Positions 53,140-62,164 of a stretch of 64,000 bases of DNA are shown piece by piece; position 1 is the stretch's first letter; each line of letters opens with the position of its first letter. The stretch comes from an uncultured Bacteroidales bacterium (GTDB lineage Bacteria > Bacteroidota > Bacteroidia > Bacteroidales > UBA932), in NCBI GenBank assembly GCA_944323245.1, contig CALURT010000001.1, positions 62,001 through 126,000 on the forward strand, read 5' to 3'. The notes under the pieces were generated by a model. It was given only the letters and a program-made list of their open reading frames with translations, was not told the DNA's origin and did not search any database. The translations under genes and the position numbers were made by a program.

Positions 53140-54342
53140 ATGAAAAACAAGAAAAAAAGAATCCTCTGGTGGATAATAGCGATAATTGCGGTTGCCGTCA
53201 TCGTATTTTTAGTGCTCCGCAAACCGGGAGAGCGTGAAACGTTCACATACAATACGGTTCCGGCCTCCATCTCGGACATATCCACTTTCATTACCGCTAC
53301 TGGAACGATAGAACCTGTCACGGAAGTGGAAGTCGGCACACAGGTGTCCGGAATCATTGCAGACATCTTCGTGGACTACAACTCCATAGTGAAGAAAGGC
53401 CAGATAATCGCCGAAATGGACAAAGTCACCCTTGAAAGCGAGCTTGCATCGGCACAGGCCGCATACGACGGGAACAAGGCCGAATACAAATATCAGGAAA
53501 AGAATTACGCAAGAAGCAAGGGCCTTTATGAAAAACAGCTGATCAGCGATTCAGAATACGAGCAGGCAGAATATAATTATGAAATGGCCAAAAGCGCATT
53601 TCACAGCAGCGAAGCCGCCCTTGCAAAAGCCGAACGCAACCTGTCGTATGCGACTATAGCATCCCCTATCGACGGCATCGTAATAGACCGGGCAGTCGAA
53701 GAAGGACAGACCGTGGCCGCAGGCTTCGAGACACCTACCCTTTTCACTCTTGCAGCCGACCTTACGAGAATGCAGGTGGTGGCTGATGTCGACGAAGCGG
53801 ACATCGGAGGTGTGCAGGAAGGACAGAGAGCCACATTTACCGTGGACGCATATCCTGATGACATCTTCACCGGAACCGTAAAGCAGATCCGCCTCGGAAG
53901 CACGAATTCCTCGAGTTCGTCCCTTACTTCATCAACGTCGGAAAGTGTCGTGACTTATGAAGTGGTCATCACTGCCGACAATCCGGAGCTGAAGCTCAAG
54001 CCAAGACTCACGGCCAACATCTCCATCTATACGGTTGAACGGGACAGCGTACTTTGCATCCCTTCGAAAGCCCTGCTTCTCAAGCCTGAAGTTCTGCAGA
54101 TTACGAAAAACAACATAGTGAACGACTGTGACTCGCCGAAAAAAGTATGGACAAAATCCGGCAACACATTCACGGCGATTCCGGTAGTAGTGGGAATAAA
54201 CAACGGCACCGAAGCGGAAATCATAAGCGGGATAGAAGAAGGGACTGAAGTCGTTACGGAAGCCGTCCTGAACATGAAGAATTTCGCATCGGACAAAAAG
54301 CCCGGGAACGGATTCATGCCAGGCCCTCACGGAAGAAAATAA
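53140..54342 (+). CDS. macA: MacA-like periplasmic adaptor
   Basis: 400 aa. N-terminal membrane anchor (WIIAIIAVAVIVFLVL), lipoyl/barrel-sandwich halves (ATGTIEPVTEVEVGTQVSGI; YATIASPIDGIVIDRAVEEGQ), a coiled hairpin between (~95-165) and a beta-barrel domain. Membrane-fusion protein linking the MacB-type transporter to the TolC-like channel. Confidence 0.92.
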   Translation: MKNKKKRILWWIIAIIAVAVIVFLVLRKPGERETFTYNTVPASISDISTFITATGTIEPVTEVEVGTQVSGIIADIFVDYNSIVKKGQIIAEMDKVTLESELASAQAAYDGNKAEYKYQEKNYARSKGLYEKQLISDSEYEQAEYNYEMAKSAFHSSEAALAKAERNLSYATIASPIDGIVIDRAVEEGQTVAAGFETPTLFTLAADLTRMQVVADVDEADIGGVQEGQRATFTVDAYPDDIFTGTVKQIRLGSTNSSSSSLTSSTSESVVTYEVVITADNPELKLKPRLTANISIYTVERDSVLCIPSKALLLKPEVLQITKNNIVNDCDSPKKVWTKSGNTFTAIPVVVGINNGTEAEIISGIEEGTEVVTEAVLNMKNFASDKKPGNGFMPGPHGRK

Positions 54343-54354
54343 ACCTGATGGAAA

Positions 54355-55098
54355 ATGAGTAAGACTGTCATAGAATTACAGGGAATCAAACGGGATTTCA
54401 TTGTCGGAGACGAGACGGTACACGCCTTGCGTGGCGTATCTTTTTCGATTACCGAAGGTGAATTCGTAACCATCATGGGTTCTTCCGGCTCCGGAAAGTC
54501 GACGCTTCTGAACATTCTCGGGTGTCTTGACACTCCTACTTCCGGAGAATACCTTCTTGACGGCATTCCTGTCAGACGAATGACGAAAAACAAAAGAGCC
54601 GTACTGAGAAACAGGAAAATAGGCTTCGTATTCCAGAACTACAACCTGCTTCCGAAAACCACGGCCATAGAAAACGTGGAACTGCCTCTGATGTACAATA
54701 CAGAAATAGGTTCGAAAGAGCGCAGGAAAAGAGCGATCGATGCTCTGAAAGCCGTAGGTCTCGGGGACAGGCTCGAACACAAGTCGAACCAGATGTCGGG
54801 AGGCCAGATGCAAAGGGTAGCCATCGCCCGCGCACTTGTCAACAACCCTGCCGTAATTCTCGCCGATGAAGCCACCGGAAACCTCGACACACACACCTCA
54901 TTCGAGATTCTCGTTCTGTTTCAAGAACTTCACACCCAGGGAAGGACGATAATATTCGTCACCCACAATCCTGAAATCGCCTCATACAGCAGCAGGAACA
55001 TCCGTCTCAGAGACGGACACGTCATAGAAGATACCGTCAACAACAATATCCTCTCGGCAAAGGCCACACTCGCCACACTGCCGAAAAGCGATGACTGA
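54355..55098 (+). CDS. MacB-type ABC transporter ATP-binding protein
   Basis: 247 aa. Walker A GSSGSGKST, Q-loop FVFQNYNLLPKTTAIENVEL, signature MSGGQMQRVAIARAL, Walker B VILADEATGNLD and H-loop FVTHNPE are intact. LolD/MacB class. In E. coli MacB this domain is fused to the permease; here it is separate. Confidence 0.95.
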   Translation: MSKTVIELQGIKRDFIVGDETVHALRGVSFSITEGEFVTIMGSSGSGKSTLLNILGCLDTPTSGEYLLDGIPVRRMTKNKRAVLRNRKIGFVFQNYNLLPKTTAIENVELPLMYNTEIGSKERRKRAIDALKAVGLGDRLEHKSNQMSGGQMQRVAIARALVNNPAVILADEATGNLDTHTSFEILVLFQELHTQGRTIIFVTHNPEIASYSSRNIRLRDGHVIEDTVNNNILSAKATLATLPKSDD

Positions 55099-55113
55099 TA
55101 ATAGTCGAAAAAA

Positions 55114-56334
55114 ATGAACTGGACCAATCTTTTTAAAATATCATTGAAAGCCCTTGCCAACAACAAGACGCGTGCATTTCTGACAATGCTCGGCATCATT
55201 ATCGGAGTGGCATCCGTCATTACCATGATTGCAATAGGGCAAGGTGCCAAGAAAAGCATTCAGGACCAGATTTCCGGAATGGGGTCCAACATCATAATGA
55301 TACATCCGGGAGGTGAACGCCGGGGAGGAGTAAGGCTCGACCCTTCCGAGATGCAGACATTGAAAGTCGACGATTACGAAGCGCTCAAAAGAGAAAGTAT
55401 TTTTCTTACGAAAGTCAGTCCGAGCGTAACGGCCTCAGGGCAACTCATCAGCGGAAACAACAATTATCCGTCATCCGTAAGCGGCGTAGGGATAGAATAC
55501 CTTGACATACGGCAGCTTAACCTCGCTGAAGGCGAAATGTTCACCGAGACGGACATCAGGGCTTCGGCCAAAGTCTGCGTCATCGGCACAACCATCAGGG
55601 ACAATCTTTTTCCGGATGACAGGAATCCTATCGGTAAAATAATCAGAATCAATCAGGTGCCCCTTAGAGTAATCGGCATATTGGAATCCAAGGGCTACAA
55701 CTCAATGGGAATGGACCAGGATGACATCGTCATCGCACCCTACACTACGGTCATGAAACGTATGCGTGCCGTAACGTACCTTGAAGGCATCTTCGCTTCC
55801 GCTCTCTCGGAAGACATGACCGACTATGCCACTGCTGAAATTGCCGAAATTCTCAGAAGACAGCACAAGCTTTCCGAGGATATGCCGGACAATTTTGAAA
55901 TAAGAAGTCAGAAGGAACTCAGCGACATACTCGGCACGACAACGGATTTGCTCACGACACTGCTCGCCTGCATTGCCGGGATTTCCCTTCTCGTAGGAGG
56001 TATCGGCATCATGAACATCATGTACGTGTCTGTCACAGAACGCACCAAGGAAATAGGGCTCAGGATGTCCGTAGGCGCACGTGGAATTGACATATTGGCC
56101 CAGTTCCTCATCGAAGCCGTTCTGATAAGCGTCACCGGCGGCATTCTCGGAATACTTATCGGTTGCGGAGCGAGCGCCGCCGTCAAATACATTGCCCACT
56201 GGCCGGTCGACATCCAGACATGGAGTGCGGTGCTTTCGTTTGCAGTCTGCACCGTCACGGGAATATTTTTCGGCTGGTATCCGGCACGCAAGGCTTCCAA
56301 CCTCGACCCTATTGACGCCCTCAGATACGAATAA
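55114..56334 (+). CDS. MacB-type ABC transporter permease
   Basis: 406 aa, four helices: one at the N-terminus (TRAFLTMLGIIIGVASVITM), a large periplasmic part (~45-275), and three at the end with FtsX motifs (GGIGIMNIMYVSVTERTKEI, GLRMSVGARGIDILAQFLIE, SNLDPIDALRYE). Mechanotransmission permease of the MacAB-TolC type; exports peptides, lipopeptides or drugs. Confidence 0.94.
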   Translation: MNWTNLFKISLKALANNKTRAFLTMLGIIIGVASVITMIAIGQGAKKSIQDQISGMGSNIIMIHPGGERRGGVRLDPSEMQTLKVDDYEALKRESIFLTKVSPSVTASGQLISGNNNYPSSVSGVGIEYLDIRQLNLAEGEMFTETDIRASAKVCVIGTTIRDNLFPDDRNPIGKIIRINQVPLRVIGILESKGYNSMGMDQDDIVIAPYTTVMKRMRAVTYLEGIFASALSEDMTDYATAEIAEILRRQHKLSEDMPDNFEIRSQKELSDILGTTTDLLTTLLACIAGISLLVGGIGIMNIMYVSVTERTKEIGLRMSVGARGIDILAQFLIEAVLISVTGGILGILIGCGASAAVKYIAHWPVDIQTWSAVLSFAVCTVTGIFFGWYPARKASNLDPIDALRYE

Positions 56335-56352
56335 GCCTTCAGATACGAATAA
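56321..56352. repeat. 14-bp direct repeat across convergent stop codons
   Basis: TCAGATACGAATAA occurs at 56321-56334 and 56339-56352. The first copy is the 3' end of the permease gene with its TAA; the second, read on the minus strand, is the end of hisS with its TGA. Confidence 0.85.
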
Positions 56353-57739
56353 AGGCAGCCATTGCCTCAATATCGTCGGCAGGGAACGATTTCTGCTCCC
56401 CTGTACCGAGATTCTTGATATTGACAGTTCCTGCAGCAACTTCATCGCCTCCTGTAATCGAAAGGAACGGGATATTGTTCCTGTCGGCGAAGTCAAACTG
56501 CTTTTTCAGCTTGGCCGGCTCAGGATATATTTCACAGGCGATTCCGGTATCCCTCAAGGCGCTTGCCACAGGGATGATATAGCGGACCTCGGCATCTCCC
56601 ATGTTGGCGAAGACTATGTCTGCGGAAGAATTCAGTCCGGAAGGGAACTTTCCGAGACCGTTCAGCACATCGTATATCCTGTCCGCTCCGAATGAAATTC
56701 CGACTCCGGACATATCCGGAAGACCGAAAATCCCAGTCAGATTGTCATAACGGCCGCCACCGCAGATGCTGCCTATGGCGAAATCCTTGGCCTTGACTTC
56801 GAAAATGGCTCCCGTGTAATAGTTCAGGCCTCTTGCAAGGGAAAGATCCAGTTCCACGTCCTGCTTCACGTCGGCCGTCTCTATGAGTCCGAAAAGCGTC
56901 TCCAATTCTTCAAGACCCTTCAGACCCGTTTCCGAAACTGCGCCGGAAGCCGACCCGCCGTTCATCAGGGATTTCATTGCAGAGAGTTTGGAAGCGGTAT
57001 CCCCGCTCAGAAGAAGGACAGGTTCAATGACCTTTACGGCATCAGGAGTCAGCCCCTTCTCCAACATCTCCGCTTCAACTGCCTCGAGTCCTATTTTCTC
57101 AATCTTGTCTATTGCGACGGTGATGTCCGTAATCTTGTCCGGGAATCCGGAAATTTCAGCAAGCCCGGTAAGGACTTTCCTGTTGTTTATCCTTATGCAC
57201 ACATTCACGTCGAGACGTCCGAACACCTTGTCGGCAATCTGAACGAGTTCCAGTTCGTTGAGCAGCGACCTGCTCCCGATGACATCCACATCGCACTGAT
57301 AGAATTCCCTGTATCTGCCTTTCTGCGGCCTGTCAGCCCTCCATACCGGCTGGATCTGGTATCTTTTGAACGGGAAAGACAAGTCATTCTGGTGCTGGAC
57401 CACGAACCTTGCAAACGGGACAGTGAGATCATATCTGAGCCCTTTTTCGCATACGGCAAGCGAAAGGGCCTTGCTGTCACAGCCGTTTTCCGCAATGGAA
57501 GAAAAATCCACACCTGAAAAGGCATCGCCCGAATTGAGTATTCTGAACAGCAGCTTGTCCCCCTCATCTCCGTACTTTCCGAGCAGGGTACTCAGGTTTT
57601 CCATCGCAGGAGTTTCAATCGGTGCATAGCCGAAAGTCCTGAAGACGGATTTTACCGTATCGAAAATATAGTTGCGCCTCGCCGTCTCTACCGGTCCGAA
57701 GTCTCTTGTTCCCTTGGGTATGGATGGTTTCTGTGCCAT
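56339..57739 (-). CDS. hisS: Histidyl-tRNA synthetase
   Basis: 466 aa class II synthetase. N-terminus IPKGTRDFGPVETARRNYIF, motif 2 RPQKGRYREFYQCDVDVIG, histidine A motif LARGLNYYTGAIFEV, motif 3 GVGISFGADRIYDVL and the anticodon-binding C-terminal domain are all present. Charges tRNA-His in the cytosol. Convergent with the MacB permease (4-bp gap). Confidence 0.97.
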   Translation of the reverse strand: MAQKPSIPKGTRDFGPVETARRNYIFDTVKSVFRTFGYAPIETPAMENLSTLLGKYGDEGDKLLFRILNSGDAFSGVDFSSIAENGCDSKALSLAVCEKGLRYDLTVPFARFVVQHQNDLSFPFKRYQIQPVWRADRPQKGRYREFYQCDVDVIGSRSLLNELELVQIADKVFGRLDVNVCIRINNRKVLTGLAEISGFPDKITDITVAIDKIEKIGLEAVEAEMLEKGLTPDAVKVIEPVLLLSGDTASKLSAMKSLMNGGSASGAVSETGLKGLEELETLFGLIETADVKQDVELDLSLARGLNYYTGAIFEVKAKDFAIGSICGGGRYDNLTGIFGLPDMSGVGISFGADRIYDVLNGLGKFPSGLNSSADIVFANMGDAEVRYIIPVASALRDTGIACEIYPEPAKLKKQFDFADRNNIPFLSITGGDEVAAGTVNIKNLGTGEQKSFPADDIEAMAAFIRI

Positions 57740-57766
57740 AAGTCATAAAATTAACGAAATCGGATG

Positions 57767-57774
57767 CAAAGATA
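57767..57774 (-). promoter_or_regulatory. -7 box of hisS
   Basis: Minus-strand TATCTTTG, 27 bp before the hisS ATG. Confidence 0.6.
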
Positions 57775-57805
57775 ACCATTCGCACACTAAAACAAAATTA
57801 CGGCA

Positions 57806-57880
57806 CAAAAAAGAGAGAGACCCAAAAGGAGGAATTTCAAGCATAATACTGAAATTACCCTTTTGGGCCACTCTCTCTCA
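57806..57880 (-). terminator. Strong intrinsic terminator, shared-sequence type
   Basis: Minus strand: GAGAGAGTGGCCCAAAAGG..AATTTCA, loop, TGAAATTCC.CCTTTTGGG, TCTCTCTC, then a T6 run. It stands downstream of the NfnAB-like gene and the small ORF and before the hisS promoter. Its inner arms nearly match those at 14300-14350. Confidence 0.88.
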
Positions 57881-57906
57881 ATGTCAGGAGTTATTGCAGA
57901 CCCGTA

Positions 57907-57996
57907 TCAGGAAAACAATACAAACGACGAAAGAACAAACGCCACGAGGAGCAATGCCCCCACTCTTTTTAATATTTCAAGCAATAACTCTTTCAT
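57907..57996 (-). CDS. Small hydrophobic protein, possible single-span membrane peptide
   Basis: 29 codons from ATG 57994-57996: MKELLLEILKRV, then a 17-residue hydrophobic run (GALLLVAFVLSSFVLFS) and TGA. In-frame ATGs upstream (to 58047) could give up to 46 aa. It lies between the NfnAB-like gene and the terminator, so it would be on the same transcript. Shape (charged amphipathic start, one helix) fits a small membrane protein. No family recognised and no clear ribosome binding site, so it may be chance. Confidence 0.4.
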   Translation of the reverse strand: MKELLLEILKRVGALLLVAFVLSSFVLFS

Positions 57997-58077
57997 GCCG
58001 TACACCATTAACGTATATTCAAACAACACCATAGAGATGCAGGTCATGACATTAACGTTGCACGGTAAGGAAAATTT

Positions 58078-60315
58078 TCATCTGTTTCCGGAAACATACC
58101 TGTCGATTGCGGCGGCGGCCTTGCGTCCGGCACCCATTGCAAGGATTACCGTGGCCGCTCCCGTCACGGCATCTCCTCCGGCAAATACTCCGGGACGGCT
58201 CGTGACTCCGTCCTCATCGGCCACTATACATCCCCGCCTGTTGGTCTCAAGCCCCTTTGTCGTCCTCGATATGAGCGGATTCGGAGACGTTCCTATCGAC
58301 ATTATCACCGAATCGGCCTCGATCTCGAATTCCGAGCCCGGCACTGGCACAGGCGAACGTCTGCCGCTTTCGTCCGGCTCTCCGAGTTCCATTCTTATGC
58401 AGCGGATACCTTTCACCCAGCCTTTTTCATCGCCCAATATTTCCACAGGATTCGTCAGCATGGAAAATTCCACGCCTTCTTCCTTGGCGTGATGGACCTC
58501 TTCCACTCGTGCAGGAAGCTCCTTCTCCGTCCTTCTGTACACGATTGTCACATCGCCTCCAAGCCTGAGGGCCGTGCGTGCGGCATCCATGGCCACGTTG
58601 CCTCCTCCCACGACGACCACTTTCTTCCCGTGGATCACAGGTGTCAGAAAATCATTCCTGTAGGCATTCATAAGATTGTTCCTTGTCAGGAACTCGTTCG
58701 CCGAAAAGACCCCGTTGAGATTTTCCCCCGGAATATTCATGAATCTCGGAAGTCCGGCTCCGGAAGCCACGAACACGGCGGAAAATCCCTCCTTGTCGAA
58801 CAGGGAATCCACGGTAACGGTTTTTCCCACGACCACATCGGTCTCAATCTTCACTCCGAGAGCCTTCACGTCGTTTATTTCCGCCGCCACGACTTTCGAC
58901 TTCGGAAGCCTGAACTCCGGAATACCGTATTCAAGGACTCCTCCTGCCTTGTGCAATGCCTCGAATATGGTCACGGAATACCCTTTCTTGGCAAGGTCGT
59001 AGGCGCATGCAAGTCCCGCAGGGCCGCTTCCTACCACGGCTACCTTATGTCCGTTGGACGGCGCTTTCTCGATTTTCCTGCGACCCTGGCTTCTGGACCA
59101 GTCGGCCACGAAACGTTCGAGTTTCCCTATTGCCACCGGCTCGCCTTTCACGCCGAGAATGCAGCTTCCCTCGCACTGTGTTTCCTGAGGACATACGCGT
59201 CCGCAAATCGCAGGCAGGGACGAATCTTCCGCTATTATGTCGGCCGCCTCGGCAAAATGCCCTGCAGCAACGGCAGCTATGAACTCCGGAATCTTCACGG
59301 ATACAGGACAGGCCGATACGCACCTCGGATTCTTGCAATGAAGGCAGCGGCTTGCCTCAAGGACAGCCTCCTCTTCATTGTAGCCGAGACAGACTTCATC
59401 GAAATTCCCGGCCCTCACCTTAGGGTCCTGCTCCCTTACCGGGACCCTCGGAATCCTTACCGGACCGCGGCCTATGCGGCATTTGTGGTCCGCTTCCTGT
59501 TCTTCGCTCCTGTACATTCCCTGACGGCGCATCGCTTCGTCGAAATCCACGTCATATCCGTTGAATTCCGGACCTTCCACGCACGCAAAACGTGTCTTCC
59601 CTGCTACCGTAACCCTGCACGCCCCGCACATTCCGGTACCGTCAACCATAAGCGTATTCAGACTCACTGTTATCGGCAGACCCAACTTTTTCGCCGTCAG
59701 AGTGGCGAACTTCATCATTATCATGGGACCTATGGCTACAGCCTGCGTATATTTCCGTCCGTCTTCAAGGACAATCTTTTCAAGCAACCCCGTGACCATT
59801 CCCTTGAATCCTTCCGAACCGTCGTCGGTACAGACGAACAGATTGTCGCACACTGCAGACATTTCATCCCTGTATATAAGAAGGTCCTTTGTCTTGGCGC
59901 CTATGATGACATCCACGTGGCTACCTCTCGACTTGAGGTATTTCACCTGCGGATATACAGGGGCTGTACCTACGCCTCCGGCAATGAAAATATATCTTTC
60001 ACCTTCAAGTTCCTCGTCGGACATGTGGACGAATTCGGACGGGAGACCGAGCGGTCCGACCACATCCATGAACGAATCCCCTTCCTCCAAGGCGCAAATC
60101 TCCTTGGTAGATGCGCCAATCTGCTGTGTCACGATGGTCACGGAGCCCTCCTTCGCATCGAAGTCGCTTATTGTCAGCGGAATCCTTTCTCCGTGTTCAT
60201 CCGTTCTCACTATCAGGAACTGCCCCGGAGCGGCTGCTGCAGCCAGTCTCGGAGCGCTGACTTTCATCCTGCAGATAGCCGGGGAAAGCATCTCTTTGGA
60301 TAATATCTTGTACAT
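58078..60315 (-). CDS. Fused NfnA-NfnB-like flavoprotein oxidoreductase
   Basis: 745 aa. Residues 1-280 are a ferredoxin-reductase-like FAD/NAD domain (PLTISDFDAKEGSVTIVTQQ, AGGVGTAPVYPQVKYLK) with 2Fe-2S cysteines (DGTGMCGACRV plus FACVEGPEF). Residues ~300-745 are the GltD/NfnB-like part with Fe-S cysteines (CLHCKNPRCVSACPV; CGRVCPQETQCEGSC), FAD site (VVGSGPAGLACAYDLAKKG) and NADPH site (VVVVGGGNVAMDAARTAL). Fusion of NfnA and NfnB suggests NADH/ferredoxin:NADP+ transhydrogenation; annotation as glutamate synthase small subunit is common, but no gltB-like large subunit is beside it. Confidence 0.9.
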   Translation of the reverse strand: MYKILSKEMLSPAICRMKVSAPRLAAAAAPGQFLIVRTDEHGERIPLTISDFDAKEGSVTIVTQQIGASTKEICALEEGDSFMDVVGPLGLPSEFVHMSDEELEGERYIFIAGGVGTAPVYPQVKYLKSRGSHVDVIIGAKTKDLLIYRDEMSAVCDNLFVCTDDGSEGFKGMVTGLLEKIVLEDGRKYTQAVAIGPMIMMKFATLTAKKLGLPITVSLNTLMVDGTGMCGACRVTVAGKTRFACVEGPEFNGYDVDFDEAMRRQGMYRSEEQEADHKCRIGRGPVRIPRVPVREQDPKVRAGNFDEVCLGYNEEEAVLEASRCLHCKNPRCVSACPVSVKIPEFIAAVAAGHFAEAADIIAEDSSLPAICGRVCPQETQCEGSCILGVKGEPVAIGKLERFVADWSRSQGRRKIEKAPSNGHKVAVVGSGPAGLACAYDLAKKGYSVTIFEALHKAGGVLEYGIPEFRLPKSKVVAAEINDVKALGVKIETDVVVGKTVTVDSLFDKEGFSAVFVASGAGLPRFMNIPGENLNGVFSANEFLTRNNLMNAYRNDFLTPVIHGKKVVVVGGGNVAMDAARTALRLGGDVTIVYRRTEKELPARVEEVHHAKEEGVEFSMLTNPVEILGDEKGWVKGIRCIRMELGEPDESGRRSPVPVPGSEFEIEADSVIMSIGTSPNPLISRTTKGLETNRRGCIVADEDGVTSRPGVFAGGDAVTGAATVILAMGAGRKAAAAIDRYVSGNR

Positions 60316-60370
60316 AACCGTTAAAATTTGAATCTTACAAATTTAATAAATTTTTTACAGGGGAAACAGA

Positions 60371-62062
60371 TTACAGGGAAAACCTAAGTCCGACATAGAC
60401 TTTAATTCCGGCAAGCGGACCCCATACCGCACTTGCGTCGAAAGATGCCGCACGCGGATTTATAATTCCGTCCTGTCCCTTGGGTCCGATGACCTGATAT
60501 TCCTGTCTGAAATCCGTCAGGTTCTCGCCTCCGACATACAGTTCCAACTTCCGGAAACGCTTCGTCACTCGTGCATCCAACTGCGGATAGACAGGGGTCA
60601 TGCCTCCGGGATAGAGACGGTTACCGTTTTCATCTTCAAGGCGTTCCATGAAATCATATACCCGACATGGTCCGTACACCGATGCCGACAGTCCGAACAT
60701 CCATTTGTCATCGGCTGTAGCATATTCCAACGTCACATTTCCGTTGAACTTGCTCGTCATGGGCTTGTCGGCCAGACCTTTGCCGCGCAACTCTATTTTC
60801 GCGTCCGTGTACGTGAAGCCGGCGGAAACCGTAAACCGCTTCAACGGGTCCACGGTGAAACCCACACGGTAAATATCTGCAAAAGACCTGTTCCCGTCGA
60901 GGGCATAAAACCACACGGCATTGTTGTTCTGCTCATAGTCGACTATGGTCTGGCTGACATATTGTACCCGTGAATAGTCGAATTCGAGACATGTATTCCG
61001 CGATGCCCCGAAACGGAAATGATATTCAAGACCTCCTCCGAACGACCATGAGTCTTCAAGGTTCTGCCCTGCATAATCTCCGACGAACTGCTTTCCGGTC
61101 ATGAATACTCCGGGATTTTCGGCAAGAGGAATGGAATAACGCAGTCTGCGGGCGCCGCTGGCTCTGAGAAGGATTCCTTCGGCTGGAGAATATCCCAATG
61201 AAATTTCCGGGGAAAGGCGGAAGCCGTGACCGGAATACCACAGACCGTGCAGCTCTGCATCAGCCGATACTTTTTCCCCGTAACGGAAACTGTAGCTGCC
61301 GAAAATCCCGGCATTTCCGTAATCATAAACTGCATCGGTGCCTTGCGTCAGCGGACTGAATATATTCCAGACCGTCCTCTCCAAAAATTCATCGTAATTG
61401 TCGAATTGCCCGCACATTCCAACGGCCACTTCGTGTGAACGGCCGATTTTCCCGTGATAGGAAAAACTTGCCGAAGCGGAATGCCCTGCGCCGTTATAGA
61501 CCGTAGACCCGACACAGGAATTTTTCTTTCCGTACGAATATTCCGCAGACATGGCAAAGTATCCGGCCCCGTCCTTTCCGGCCGGCACTTTCAGTCCGGC
61601 ATATCCGTCAAAGTATCGGGAAACGATATCCGATCCCCACGGATCGCTTCCCGCCACAGTCGGGACGTGAATCGAATATGTATTGCTGTCGTAGCCGTCC
61701 TGCCCGCCCTTGCTTCCTTTCTGCCCGGCGCTTATACCGAATTTCAGTGACAATCCCGAATCAGACAGGTATTTCCATTGGTTGGACACGCCGAAATCAA
61801 GGGTTTCCGGAGAATCCATATAACCGTCGCCGTTCCTGTCCATGCCTTTCACCCTGCCGGACACCCCTCCTCCGATGACCGTATTCCAATTCCTGCCTAT
61901 ATCCAATGACGACGATATTCCGGCTTCATATCCGGTATCGCTAATGGCCGAAACGCCGACCGACAGAGGAGAGTCTGCCGTAAAAGTACTGTCGGAAGCC
62001 GTGGCATTTACCGAAAATACCGCCATGCATGCCACAAACGACATAATCAACCTGTTTCTCAT
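60371..62062 (-). CDS. TonB-receptor-like beta-barrel without plug domain
   Basis: 563 aa from ATG 62060-62062, with signal peptide (IMSFVACMAVFSVNATAS). The mature protein goes straight into beta strands; the C-terminal half has the pattern of TonB-dependent receptors (ELYVGGENLTDFRQEYQVIG, ASFDASAVWGPLAGIKVYVG, ending LRFSL). There is no plug or TonB box, so it may be a passive pore, a truncated receptor or a half partnered elsewhere. Divergent from sppA. Confidence 0.8.
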   Translation of the reverse strand: MRNRLIMSFVACMAVFSVNATASDSTFTADSPLSVGVSAISDTGYEAGISSSLDIGRNWNTVIGGGVSGRVKGMDRNGDGYMDSPETLDFGVSNQWKYLSDSGLSLKFGISAGQKGSKGGQDGYDSNTYSIHVPTVAGSDPWGSDIVSRYFDGYAGLKVPAGKDGAGYFAMSAEYSYGKKNSCVGSTVYNGAGHSASASFSYHGKIGRSHEVAVGMCGQFDNYDEFLERTVWNIFSPLTQGTDAVYDYGNAGIFGSYSFRYGEKVSADAELHGLWYSGHGFRLSPEISLGYSPAEGILLRASGARRLRYSIPLAENPGVFMTGKQFVGDYAGQNLEDSWSFGGGLEYHFRFGASRNTCLEFDYSRVQYVSQTIVDYEQNNNAVWFYALDGNRSFADIYRVGFTVDPLKRFTVSAGFTYTDAKIELRGKGLADKPMTSKFNGNVTLEYATADDKWMFGLSASVYGPCRVYDFMERLEDENGNRLYPGGMTPVYPQLDARVTKRFRKLELYVGGENLTDFRQEYQVIGPKGQDGIINPRAASFDASAVWGPLAGIKVYVGLRFSL

Positions 62063-62086
62063 TGCCTTAACGTCCATACTGTCAAA

Positions 62087-62151
62087 TATCCTGACAAAGA
62101 TAATCTTTTTCCGCCACGGGGACAGTTATTTTCATTATCTTTGTCAGGATA
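62087..62151. promoter_or_regulatory. Divergent promoters embedded in an 18-bp inverted repeat
   Basis: TATCCTGACAAAGATAAT (62087-62104) and its exact complement ATTATCTTTGTCAGGATA (62134-62151), 29 bases apart. Each arm holds a TATCTTTG -7 box directed outwards: minus to the barrel gene, plus to sppA (box 62136-62143). Confidence 0.78.
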
Positions 62152-62164
62152 AACAAATTTGCAT

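Noticed and set aside
58489..60303. 604-codon open frame on the plus strand
   Set aside because: It is the antisense of the NfnAB-like gene, whose motifs are complete. The antisense protein is His/Arg-rich without any domain.
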